Of a DNA stretch of 64,000 nucleotides, positions 56,548 to 64,000 are shown in pieces; position 1 is the stretch's first letter; every line of letters begins with the position of its first letter. A program made the position numbers and the translations under genes. This stretch comes from Sneathiella glossodoripedis JCM 23214. Lineage in GTDB: Bacteria > Pseudomonadota > Alphaproteobacteria > Sneathiellales > Sneathiellaceae. Location: contig NZ_BAMS01000001.1 in NCBI RefSeq assembly GCF_000616095.1, positions 992,001-1,056,000 of the forward strand. The letters are read 5' to 3'. The notes under the pieces are model-generated. The model made no database searches, was not told the DNA's origin, and saw only the letters and a program-made list of their open reading frames with translations.

Positions 56548-57153
56548 TTAGTTGGATTTGGTGGCAGAATATCGATCCAATGCTTTTTGGCGGGAAGTTT
56601 TTAAGTCGACCAAGGGTTCAGGATAGGTTTTGCCAATCTCAATGCCTGCGGCTGCCAATATTTCTTTGGGTGCCTCCCAGGGGCGAATGATCCATTTGTT
56701 GTCCAGTTTGGCGAGTTCGGGAACCCATTTTCGAATATAAGTGCCATTGGGATCAAACTTGCTTGCTTGCGTGACTGGGTTGAAAATTCTGAAAAAGGGG
56801 GCGGCATCAGCGCCTGAGCCCGCTACCCATTGCCAGCTTGCGGAATTATTGGCTTCATCCGCATCAAGCAGGGTGTCGTGAAACCACGCCCTTCCGTCTC
56901 GCCAATCGATATTCAGGTTTTTGGTCAAAAAGGATGCGACAATCATTCGTACCCGATTATGCATATAACCGCTCTGCCACAGTTCACGCATCCCTGCGTC
57001 CACAATTGGAATGCCAGTCTTGCCTGATTTCCAAGCTTGCAGATGAGCGGAGTTTTTCTTCCATGTAAATTGATCGAAACGGCGCTGGAAATTCTGTGTG
57101 GGAAGATCCGGATTGAAATAAAGCAGGTGGTAAGAAAACTCACGCCATATCAA
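56548..57153 (-). CDS. phrB: Deoxyribodipyrimidine photolyase, C-terminal half of a split gene
   Basis: 201 aa FAD-binding half. Motifs: WREFSYHLLYFNPDLP, WKSGKTGIPIVDAGMREL, GYMHNRVRMIVASFLTKNL, NNSASWQWVAGSGADAAPFF and NPVTQASKFDPNGTYIRKW. Its ATG (57151-57153) overlaps the stop of the N-terminal half, and the usual HFLxELxWREF junction is restored by one added base. The joined protein is 474 aa, normal for a class I CPD photolyase that repairs UV dimers with blue light. Confidence 0.85.
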   Translation of the reverse strand: MIWREFSYHLLYFNPDLPTQNFQRRFDQFTWKKNSAHLQAWKSGKTGIPIVDAGMRELWQSGYMHNRVRMIVASFLTKNLNIDWRDGRAWFHDTLLDADEANNSASWQWVAGSGADAAPFFRIFNPVTQASKFDPNGTYIRKWVPELAKLDNKWIIRPWEAPKEILAAAGIEIGKTYPEPLVDLKTSRQKALDRYSATKSN

Positions 57154-57971
57154 TCTTTCAGAAAATGCTCAATCCCCTGATCCGAGCCGGATTTGTCGCT
57201 ATGTCTTTTTGCTGCATACCACACCTGATGAGGTGAAATTTCTCCAAAATGCAAATGAGGGGAAAGGCATGATGTCGCTTCAAGCTCAGGATAATCGCGC
57301 GCCTTTTTGTAGGATATTACCTTGTCTTGCAAAAAATCGTGCAAATTTTCCTGCGCTCCTTTTTCGCCGGGTTTCCAGCCTGTCCCTTTAGCAAGGTCCC
57401 AATGTTGCGGTGTAAGGTCAGATGCTTCAAAAGTTTCGAAGTCTTCTATTTTGGCTTTTGTCGCCACAAATTCTGCAGAGGAGGATGATGGATGATTTGG
57501 TTCCGCCAGCTTCAGGCATTTTTTATAGAAAGCTGTAAATACCCGATAATCGCTTCCGTCATCCTTTAATACTTTCCAGGGCTCCCACAGTAAAAAAGAG
57601 GGTAGTGATTTTACATTCAAACCCGCTTCTTCCAGCACCTGTTTTGTTTTTTTGTCATCGGCGATCTGTTCGGGCTCATACCTTCTGCTCCAGGTGATTT
57701 CGTCGCAATCATTCAGTTTCGCAAGCGTCGGTAAAATCTGAGCGGGCTCCCCTTCTACAATGCTTAAAGAGCCATTCAATTGTTCATTCAATGCATGCAG
57801 AGACTTCGCGAGCCACCATTTACTCGCGCCCCCCATTTTCTTCCAATCGGGGCCAATTATGTATACGGGAATGACATTGCCGCTGGAGGCCGCGTGCCCA
57901 AAGGCGGGATTGCCGGACAGGCGTAAATCCTGACGAAACCAGTGAATAACAGGTGAAGATTTTAAACTCAT
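57150..57971 (-). CDS. phrB: Deoxyribodipyrimidine photolyase, N-terminal half of a split gene
   Basis: 273 aa. Rossmann-like antenna domain starting SPVIHWFRQDLRLSGNPAF, with the linker and the beginning of the helical FAD domain (LSPHLHFGEISPHQVWYA). It ends at GIEHFLKD-stop, exactly where homologues continue ELxWREF. A one-base deletion near 57150 explains the stop. The antenna is either MTHF or 8-HDF; which one cannot be read. Confidence 0.85.
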   Translation of the reverse strand: MSLKSSPVIHWFRQDLRLSGNPAFGHAASSGNVIPVYIIGPDWKKMGGASKWWLAKSLHALNEQLNGSLSIVEGEPAQILPTLAKLNDCDEITWSRRYEPEQIADDKKTKQVLEEAGLNVKSLPSFLLWEPWKVLKDDGSDYRVFTAFYKKCLKLAEPNHPSSSSAEFVATKAKIEDFETFEASDLTPQHWDLAKGTGWKPGEKGAQENLHDFLQDKVISYKKARDYPELEATSCLSPHLHFGEISPHQVWYAAKRHSDKSGSDQGIEHFLKD

Positions 57972-58054
57972 AACTCAGGTCCGATCTTTCAGTCCGAGTT
58001 TTTACGTGAAATGAACTTAGCTGGATCAGATGGCCGGAATATTTTGATAAATTT

Positions 58055-58087
58055 GGGACGGTGAATTGATAGACTGTTCACCGTCCC
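58055..58087 (-). terminator. Hairpin terminator candidate after yghU
   Basis: Perfect 11-bp stem GGGACGGTGAA/TTCACCGTCCC with an 11-base loop, just past the yghU stop. The following minus-strand bases are AAATTTATC, only a weak T tract. It separates yghU from the photolyase gene. Confidence 0.6.
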
Positions 58088-58096
58088 CGTAATCAC

Positions 58097-58318
58097 CTAG
58101 CTCGAGGCTTGCTCCAGTTTGTCCTGTGTTCTGGTTTCGAAATCGCTTGCATCATGTCGCTCGCGGAGTTGTTCATTGAGTGGCCCAGAAACCCGGTTTA
58201 CCATTCTACCTCGTTGAACTGCAGGCCGGGCAGCGATCTGTTCAGTCCATCGAACCATGTTTTTGTAGCTCGCGGTATCTAGGAATTCCGCTGCCTCATA
58301 GACTTTATTTTGTACCAA
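58097..58318 (-). CDS. yghU: YghU-type glutathione S-transferase, C-terminal part of a split gene
   Basis: 73 codons that continue the helical GST domain: NKVYEAAEFLDTASYKNM, RWTEQIAARPAVQRGRMVN and the ending LRERHDASDFETRTQDKL. In YghU homologues this follows directly on AIWPWYG. Here the joined reading needs one extra C in TGGCATGG near 58338. Confidence 0.78.
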   Translation of the reverse strand: MVQNKVYEAAEFLDTASYKNMVRWTEQIAARPAVQRGRMVNRVSGPLNEQLRERHDASDFETRTQDKLEQASS

Positions 58319-58974
58319 TGCGCCGTACCATGCCAGATCGCAATATCCGCAATGGTATATTCATCGCCGCACATATATTCGTTATTCGCAAGATGTCGGT
58401 CCAACACGTCAAGTTGACGCTTTACCTCCATCGCGAAACGATCAATGGCATATTTGATTTTATGGGGTGCATAGGAGTAAAAGTGACCAAAACCACCGCC
58501 AAGATAAGGCGCACTCCCCATTTGCCAGAACAGCCAGGAGAGCATTTCCGGGCGTTTTCCAGAATCGGTGGGAAGGAACGCATTAAATTTTTCTGCCAGA
58601 TGCAACAGAATGGCACCACTTTCAAAAACACGCACTGGTGTGTCACCGGATCGATCAAGCAGGGCAGGTATTTTTGAGTTTGGATTTACATCTACAAAGC
58701 CGCTGCCGAACTGGTCGCCGTCCCCGATTTTAATCAGCCAGGCGTCATATTCAGCGCCGCTATGTCCAGCAGCCAGCAATTCTTCCAGTAAAACGGTAAC
58801 TTTCACACCATTTGGTGTGGCTAAAGAGTATAGCTGAAGCGGATGCTTCCCAACGGGCAATTCCTTGTCATGGGTCGGGCCAGCGATTGGGCGGTTGATA
58901 TTGGCAAAGCGCCCACCATTAGATTCTTCCTGTTTCCAAACTTTTGGGGGCGTGTAGGAAGCTGGATCATTCAT
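58279..58974 (-). CDS. yghU: YghU-type glutathione S-transferase, N-terminal part of a split gene
   Basis: From the ATG at 58974 (GGAGAC upstream), 231 codons beginning MNDPASYTPPKVWKQEE, as in YghU. Disulfide-bond reductase GST with LYSLATPNGVKVTVLLEEL, NPNSKIPALLD and FESGAILLHLAEKF. The frame fails after YTIADIAIW, reading HGTAHWYK instead of PWYG. The restored protein is 292 aa, full family length. It uses two glutathiones to reduce disulfides or peroxides. Confidence 0.8.
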   Translation of the reverse strand: MNDPASYTPPKVWKQEESNGGRFANINRPIAGPTHDKELPVGKHPLQLYSLATPNGVKVTVLLEELLAAGHSGAEYDAWLIKIGDGDQFGSGFVDVNPNSKIPALLDRSGDTPVRVFESGAILLHLAEKFNAFLPTDSGKRPEMLSWLFWQMGSAPYLGGGFGHFYSYAPHKIKYAIDRFAMEVKRQLDVLDRHLANNEYMCGDEYTIADIAIWHGTAHWYKIKSMRQRNS

Positions 58975-59096
58975 TCTTTTGTCTCCAAGGGATATATTTG
59001 TTGGATTTGCGCTCCTGCGCAAAACTTTGTCACAAGAGCTGTTACAAATTCAACCTTGTTTATAAAAACTATGGCATGGATCACGAAAAACGCTAT

Positions 59097-60947
59097 TCAG
59101 CCTTGAACTGGCCGGCACCAAAACTGATACATCCCTCTGAAGAGAAGTGGGTTATGTTCTTCTATCTGTGCCCAATTATCGAGATCGACAGCTTTCGGAT
59201 CGTTGGGAAAGGCTTTCTTATAATGAGACAAGGGCTCAGGCGATGGAAATTCAAAGCCACAGAAATCTAGCTTCAGACGTGCTAGCATTTCTTTGATTTC
59301 TGGCAGGGTGTAGCAAGTTTCTTGTGTGTTGAAGAGGAAATCCCGACATCCAGCTACACTGTAAAAGTCGATATCATTTGTGACGCTTTTTGCAGGATGC
59401 GTATCGTCAAGCGTCAGGAGTTTTTGACGAGCTTGACGAATATCGTCAACAGTTATTCTGTCAGGGTCAAGGCCAAGTAATTTGCGAGCTGACGACACAT
59501 CCTGCCGTGCAATTTTGCTATAAAGAGCAACTTTCATGACACCGCCGGGTTTCAGGAATTGCGTAAGCTGACCCCAAGCTTCTTCGGGTTTCGCCATATG
59601 GTGCAGCACACCGCAGCATTCGATCAAATCAAAACAACCAATATCTGAAGGCAGGGCACAAATATCGGCCTGAGCAAACTGCACATTATCAATTGAAAGC
59701 TTTTTTGCTTTGAAAATTCCGTAACTCAGTGAAGCACGGCTGAGGTCAATGGCTGTGACAGTACTGTTTTGAATTCGGATAGATGTTCGAAGTGCATGGC
59801 GCCCGGTTCCGCAACCGGCCACCAGAATATCGGGAGTGTTGGAAATGGATGAGATGTTGAGGGCAGGAAATAGCCTGTTGATAAGTTTTGGAAGCTCAAC
59901 AGTATCTGTTGTTCTAAGCCCAAACCATCTGGGATAGGGGCTCTCCTCATATTGATCCTGTACCCGCTTTGACGTTTCATCCTGTACCGGATTTAAGGCT
60001 TTTATCTGGTTTTTGATCAGCTGAATTTGAGGATATTCTGATCCAAATTTTTCCAATATTTTCTGGGCATAAGGGAGACTATTCAGTTGTGATCCGCCAC
60101 CCTCCAGAAGCTCCTTGGCAATCGCTTCGCTCAATGGCTGATACATGGCAGTGTATAGTACCCCCGATAAATCAGTCTGCGATTTCGGGGTATAACCTGT
60201 CGTCGGCACAGAGTATTCCCTGAGCTCCATTTGTAGCGCAATGATTGCTTGTGCTTCCAGAACTTCGGCCGTTGCATTCTTACAAGCAGTTTTGCCCAGC
60301 AAATCCCGAAGACTAATCAAGGCATGTTCATGAGCAGCCGTAGGCAGAATGAGTCGCGTTAGGATTGTTGCACAAGTAGGCTCAAGCAGCGCCTCGATGA
60401 TTTGACGTTCTTTTTGCAGAAAATACTGCGGCAAATTTTCGGTGGGAATATTCCCTGTGAAGAAAGTTGCAAGGACTGGATGGCTGGAAAGAAAATCCAT
60501 CGCAGTAAACAGGGTCCCATCGAAATCAACGGCTGTGCTGTTCAGGCAAATCTGAAGTGCTTCTCGTCCGGGTACTCCCAATTTGGCAGACGAACAATTC
60601 GCCAATTGATCGATCAGGAACTGAACACTAGCTGGTGACTGCTGTTGAATTTTTACATATTGAAGAGCGGCACGAATGGCGTCTTTGAACTTTCCGCGCT
60701 CCAGCAGTAATCGGCTGTATGCTTGCCAGGCGAGGAAATAATCTGGAGATATCTTTATCGCCGATTTAAATGATTTCTCAGCTGCTGTAAATTTGCGTTC
60801 ACTTTTGAGGATGAGGGCCAGATTATAGTGTGCGATAGCTGTCTTGGGGTTTGCTTTCAAAACTTTCTGATAGAGCTGCACAGCACCTTTCAAATCCCCA
60901 AGCTGCTGCATTCTGGCGGCTTTGCCTAGCTCAACATCTATTTGCAC
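59097..60947 (-). CDS. TPR-repeat protein with C-terminal SAM methyltransferase domain
   Basis: 616 aa. Residues about 4-105 form TPR-like helices (GDLKGAVQLYQKVLKANP; AIAHYNLALILKSERKF). A middle helical region is followed by YEESPYPRWFGL, then a class I methyltransferase fold: ILVAGCGTGRHAL (374-386), VTAIDLSRASLSYG, CFDLIECCGVLHHM and LKPGGVMKVALYS. TPR-methyltransferases of this type are common in alphaproteobacteria, with unknown substrates. It stands alone. Confidence 0.82.
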   Translation of the reverse strand: MQIDVELGKAARMQQLGDLKGAVQLYQKVLKANPKTAIAHYNLALILKSERKFTAAEKSFKSAIKISPDYFLAWQAYSRLLLERGKFKDAIRAALQYVKIQQQSPASVQFLIDQLANCSSAKLGVPGREALQICLNSTAVDFDGTLFTAMDFLSSHPVLATFFTGNIPTENLPQYFLQKERQIIEALLEPTCATILTRLILPTAAHEHALISLRDLLGKTACKNATAEVLEAQAIIALQMELREYSVPTTGYTPKSQTDLSGVLYTAMYQPLSEAIAKELLEGGGSQLNSLPYAQKILEKFGSEYPQIQLIKNQIKALNPVQDETSKRVQDQYEESPYPRWFGLRTTDTVELPKLINRLFPALNISSISNTPDILVAGCGTGRHALRTSIRIQNSTVTAIDLSRASLSYGIFKAKKLSIDNVQFAQADICALPSDIGCFDLIECCGVLHHMAKPEEAWGQLTQFLKPGGVMKVALYSKIARQDVSSARKLLGLDPDRITVDDIRQARQKLLTLDDTHPAKSVTNDIDFYSVAGCRDFLFNTQETCYTLPEIKEMLARLKLDFCGFEFPSPEPLSHYKKAFPNDPKAVDLDNWAQIEEHNPLLFRGMYQFWCRPVQG

Positions 60948-61195
60948 GTTTCTGCCTATTTTTAATTTTCCCTCTATATTGCATACTTAACCGAAACAGG
61001 CCGCTATGCAAAGCTTCAAGAGTTGACCAAGAGATTGGGCAAACGATCAGCTCTAAGGTTTGAGGTAAAACAATATGTGTGCAAATAAAGCTTTACTTTT
61101 CAGCCTGTTCGTCATTTCATTGGGCAAATAGTAAGACGTAAAAATAACAATTCTAAACCATGACGAACTCTATTGCAGGGGGAAGGATAAGCTCC

Positions 61196-62209
61196 ATGAA
61201 GTCATTGATAAATTTAGTGAAATCCGTAGCGGTTGCGGCTGCTGTTGTGGCCGGTGCCACATCACTGGCAAACGCACAGGATATCAAGTTTTTCACAATC
61301 GGTACTGGCGGAACAGCCTATACATACTATCCCGTTGGTGGTGTGATCGCAAACGCGATCTCCAAACCACCAGGGTCACGTGAATGTGGGCAAGGTGGTA
61401 GCTGCGGTGTTGACGGATTGATTGCATCAGCCGTCTCTTCCCGCGGTTCTGTTGACAATGTAAACGCGATTATTTCTGGCCTGCGTAATTCCGGTTTTGC
61501 TCAATCTGACGTAGCCTACTGGGCCTATACCGGCACAGGCACGATGGAAGGCAAAGAGCCAGCCAAGGATTTGCGTACTATTGCGGCTCTGTTTCAGGAG
61601 CATATCCACTTGGTCGCATTGGCCGACAGTGGCATCAACTCGGTTGCAGACCTCAAAGGAAAAGTCGTCTCTCTTGATGAGCCAGGTTCAGGTACTTATG
61701 TCGACGCAAAGCTGATTTTGGAAGCCAATGGTCTTTCCATCAGTGATGTAACGGCGGAGGCTTTGAAAGGAAACGCGGCTTCTGAGGCTCTTCGTAACGG
61801 TAAGATTGATGCTTTCTTTGTTGTCGCTGGTTATCCAACTGGTTCACTTGTAGAACTTGCCTCGGCAGAAAAAATTAAACTTGTTCCGATTTCAGGAGAC
61901 GGTGCCAAGGCCCTGACAGACAAATATGGCTTCTTTGCTCAAAGTGCGATCCCTGCAGGTACATATGAAGGGGTTGACGCAACAGACACTGTTGCTGTTG
62001 GCGCACAATGGTTCACCAGTGCGAAGGAAGATGACGAATTGATCTACAAAATCACGAAAGCTTTGTGGAACAAGGAATCTCGTAAATTGCTGGATGTCGG
62101 TCACGCAAAAGGTAAAACCATTACTTTGGAGACTGCGCTCTCCGGCGTGGGTGTTCCATTGCATCCAGGCGCTGAACGTTTCTACAAGGAAGCTGGCCTG
62201 ATCAAGTAA
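61196..62209 (+). CDS. TAXI family TRAP transporter solute-binding protein
   Basis: 337 aa from the ATG at 61196; an ATG at 61160 would add 12 residues. Signal peptide ends LANAQD. TAXI hallmark FFTIGTGGTAYTYYPVGGVIANAI, the CGQGGSCGVDG insert, ALFQEHIHLVA and VVSLDEPGSGTYVDAKLIL. Periplasmic receptor for the fused permease that follows; the ligand is unknown, possibly glutamate or another organic acid. Confidence 0.9.
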   Translation: MKSLINLVKSVAVAAAVVAGATSLANAQDIKFFTIGTGGTAYTYYPVGGVIANAISKPPGSRECGQGGSCGVDGLIASAVSSRGSVDNVNAIISGLRNSGFAQSDVAYWAYTGTGTMEGKEPAKDLRTIAALFQEHIHLVALADSGINSVADLKGKVVSLDEPGSGTYVDAKLILEANGLSISDVTAEALKGNAASEALRNGKIDAFFVVAGYPTGSLVELASAEKIKLVPISGDGAKALTDKYGFFAQSAIPAGTYEGVDATDTVAVGAQWFTSAKEDDELIYKITKALWNKESRKLLDVGHAKGKTITLETALSGVGVPLHPGAERFYKEAGLIK

Positions 62210-62222
62210 TGTTTCGTGCTAG

Positions 62223-62257
62223 AGAACCCCGGATGCATCGCATTCGGGGTTCTTTTT
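62223..62257 (+). terminator. Hairpin between TAXI receptor and TRAP permease
   Basis: 13-bp stem AGAACCCCGGATG/CATTCGGGGTTCT (one G-T pair), 5-base loop and four T. As with urtA and phnD, it sits between the binding-protein and permease genes and should lower permease expression. Confidence 0.8.
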
Positions 62258-62279
62258 GATTTTGTTTGGGGGACGCCTG

Positions 62280-64000
62280 ATGGCTGATAAAGACGCAGCG
62301 CCAAAAGAACTCACACCAGAAGAGCTCAGAGAGCTCGAGCGAAAATTTGACCCAGAGACAGCCTATCGGTCATACGGACCGAAAATTGGTATTTTAGTTT
62401 CCGCTATTTTGGTCGCAATGTCGGCCTATCACTTTTACGCATCCGGCTTTGGTCTTATTCGTGAGCTTCTCCATCGCGGGATACATCTGTCGTTCGTTTT
62501 GGGTCTGGTGTTTTTTTTATATTCTGCTGTACGCACGAAAAATAATGGGAGCCTCCAGACTTCTTGGTTTCGCCCCGGTGGTATCAATCTGGTTGATATT
62601 TGTCTCGGTATTCTGGCCGTACTCGCCGCAATTTATTTGCCGTTACTGCCACCAGAAGTGGTTGCTGAACGCGTTGGGAATCCCTCCAGCTCAGATGTGT
62701 TCATGGGATCAGCCCTATTATTACTGACGCTTGAAGCTGCGCGGCGCTCTGTTGGACCCACGCTTCCAATTATCGCAATAATTTTTATCTTATTTGCTCT
62801 TTATGGCCCTTACGCACCAGGTGCGCTCAAACATGGTGGGACAAGCTGGTTGGGCCTTATAAATCATATCTATATGACTAATCAGGGCATATACGGCATC
62901 GCAATCGGTGTGATGGCCCAGTATGTGTTTCTGTTCATTCTGTTTGGCGTGCTCGCGACGCGGATCGGACTGGGGCAATTGTTCATTGATCTGGCAATGG
63001 TAATTGCAGGACGATTTTCCGGTGGACCGGCCAAAGTGGCTATTTTTGCCTCCGCATTCATGGGGAGCATATCCGGATCATCTATCGCAAACACAGTGAC
63101 CACCGGTGCGCTCACCATACCCGCGATGAAACGGGTGGGCTATCCCTCCCGCTTTGCAGCAGCGGTTGAGGCAACGGCATCAACTGGGGGCCAAATTACA
63201 CCACCGATTATGGGGGCCGCAGCTTTCATAATGGTGGAATATCTTGAAATTCCGCTTCGCGATATTCTGGCGGCCGCCCTTTTTCCAGCTTTAATGCACT
63301 ATTTCGGCATTTTCATTATGGTGCATCTGGAAGCCAAAAAACTGGGGTTGCGCGGGTTGTCATCAGAAGAACTTCCCAAGCTTTTTCGGGTCTTGAAAGA
63401 ACACTGGCTGTCAATAACGCCGTTGATCATCCTTGTGTACTTCATTCTTGCTGGCCGGACACCGGATTTTGCCGCGGTTTACGGAATTATTGCCTGTGTT
63501 GTTGTCGGGTTTTTAAAACCCAACAACCGTCTCACATTTGTCGATCTTTGGAATGGTCTTTCTATTGGCGCTAAAAATACAATCGCTGTCGGCGCTGCGG
63601 CGGCATGCGTTGGCATTATTGTAGGCGTGGTTACATTAACCGGCGTGGGCTTCCGTCTGGGGTATGTTGTCGTTCAAACAGCGACAGATATCGCTGCTGT
63701 TTTCGGATCACTATGGCCGTTCAGTTTCTTCGAAGTAACCCAGTGGGCGCTCTTCTTCTCATTAATCCTGATTGCGATTGCCTGTATTTTCATGGGTGCA
63801 GGTATCCCCACGACCGCGACTTATATCATTCTGGTTGCCGTGGCCGGACCTGCGCTGGCGCAGCTACAAGTGCAGCCTTTGGTCGCGCACTTCTTTGTCT
63901 TTTACTATGGTGTCCTTGCCGATATTACCCCTCCTGTAGCACTCGCCGCTTACGCGGCGTCAGGCATTGCAGGATCCAATCCATTTGCAACAGGCAATAC
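62280..64000 (+). CDS. TRAP transporter fused permease (4TM-12TM), cut by window edge
   Basis: Open from the ATG at 62280 (GGGGGA upstream) to the window end, 573 codons without a stop. Acidic N-terminal cytoplasmic stretch (LTPEELRELERKFDPET), a small-subunit-like region, then the large permease. Motifs: GSISGSSIANTVTTGALTIP, ATASTGGQITPPIMGAAAF and the late GAGIPTTATYIILV and DITPPVALAAY. Sodium-driven secondary import with the upstream TAXI protein. Confidence 0.92.
   Translation, partial: MADKDAAPKELTPEELRELERKFDPETAYRSYGPKIGILVSAILVAMSAYHFYASGFGLIRELLHRGIHLSFVLGLVFFLYSAVRTKNNGSLQTSWFRPGGINLVDICLGILAVLAAIYLPLLPPEVVAERVGNPSSSDVFMGSALLLLTLEAARRSVGPTLPIIAIIFILFALYGPYAPGALKHGGTSWLGLINHIYMTNQGIYGIAIGVMAQYVFLFILFGVLATRIGLGQLFIDLAMVIAGRFSGGPAKVAIFASAFMGSISGSSIANTVTTGALTIPAMKRVGYPSRFAAAVEATASTGGQITPPIMGAAAFIMVEYLEIPLRDILAAALFPALMHYFGIFIMVHLEAKKLGLRGLSSEELPKLFRVLKEHWLSITPLIILVYFILAGRTPDFAAVYGIIACVVVGFLKPNNRLTFVDLWNGLSIGAKNTIAVGAAAACVGIIVGVVTLTGVGFRLGYVVVQTATDIAAVFGSLWPFSFFEVTQWALFFSLILIAIACIFMGAGIPTTATYIILVAVAGPALAQLQVQPLVAHFFVFYYGVLADITPPVALAAYAASGIAGSNPFATGN

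Noticed and set aside
1-64000. tRNA, rRNA, CRISPR arrays, insertion sequences and prophage genes
   Set aside because: Looked for repeats, cloverleaf-like segments and transposase motifs; none could be supported.

Overview
The window looks like chromosomal DNA of a Gram-negative alphaproteobacterium, probably marine. The evidence is gene content: a urt-ure urea operon, a hemP/hmu locus with its own TonB-ExbBD, TRAP-TAXI and phosphonate-type ABC transporters, and paired acyl-CoA dehydrogenases. Base composition is moderate. No rRNA, tRNA, CRISPR array, insertion sequence or prophage gene was recognised. The genus cannot be fixed from what is visible.

Layout. 1-13.4 kb is mixed catabolism and housekeeping: a partial threonine dehydratase, a dienoyl-CoA isomerase-like crotonase, a thioesterase, YjbQ, an M20 peptidase, a semialdehyde dehydrogenase, a thiol dioxygenase-like cupin coupled to a four-domain rhodanese, a heteromeric acyl-CoA dehydrogenase pair closed by a terminator, thymidine kinase, a GST and an unrecognised acidic coiled-coil protein. 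13.7-24.4 kb is one long plus-strand nitrogen operon, urtABCDE-ureDABCEFG, behind a perfect sigma-54 -24/-12 element. It imports urea and hydrolyses it to ammonia. 24.4-39.3 kb holds short accessory units: FAH hydrolase, MBL hydrolase, GST, DinB, serine-glyoxylate-type aminotransferase, MFS transporters, SDR/TetR, a beta-helix protein with a diheme cytochrome, a TauD-type dioxygenase with an EamA exporter, and DUF2804. 39.6-45.2 kb is phnD-phnC-phnE-phnE followed by a HAD hydrolase, MarC and a peptide-deformylase-like gene whose catalytic motifs are degraded. 45.1-47.0 kb is a flavin-dependent tryptophan halogenase. 47-48.5 kb is a divergent hydrolase/HxlR pair with two strong palindromes. 48.5-56.5 kb is a complete heme-uptake operon on the minus strand, starting at a hemP gene of only 57 codons behind a Fur-like promoter. 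56.5-64 kb carries photolyase, a YghU-type GST, a TPR-methyltransferase and a TAXI-TRAP transporter that runs off the end.

Six genes are broken, and each is restored by adding back exactly one base: a small secreted protein near 24.6 kb, an MFS transporter near 29.6 kb, the halogenase near 46.8 kb, the heme receptor near 56.0 kb, photolyase near 57.15 kb and yghU near 58.3 kb. The uniform pattern suggests residual one-base deletions in the assembly at least as much as gene decay. The most interesting biology is the HAD hydrolase behind the phosphonate transporter (phosphatase Asp+2 missing, as in phosphonatases), the catalytically degraded deformylase paralogue, and the dioxygenase/quadruple-rhodanese pair.
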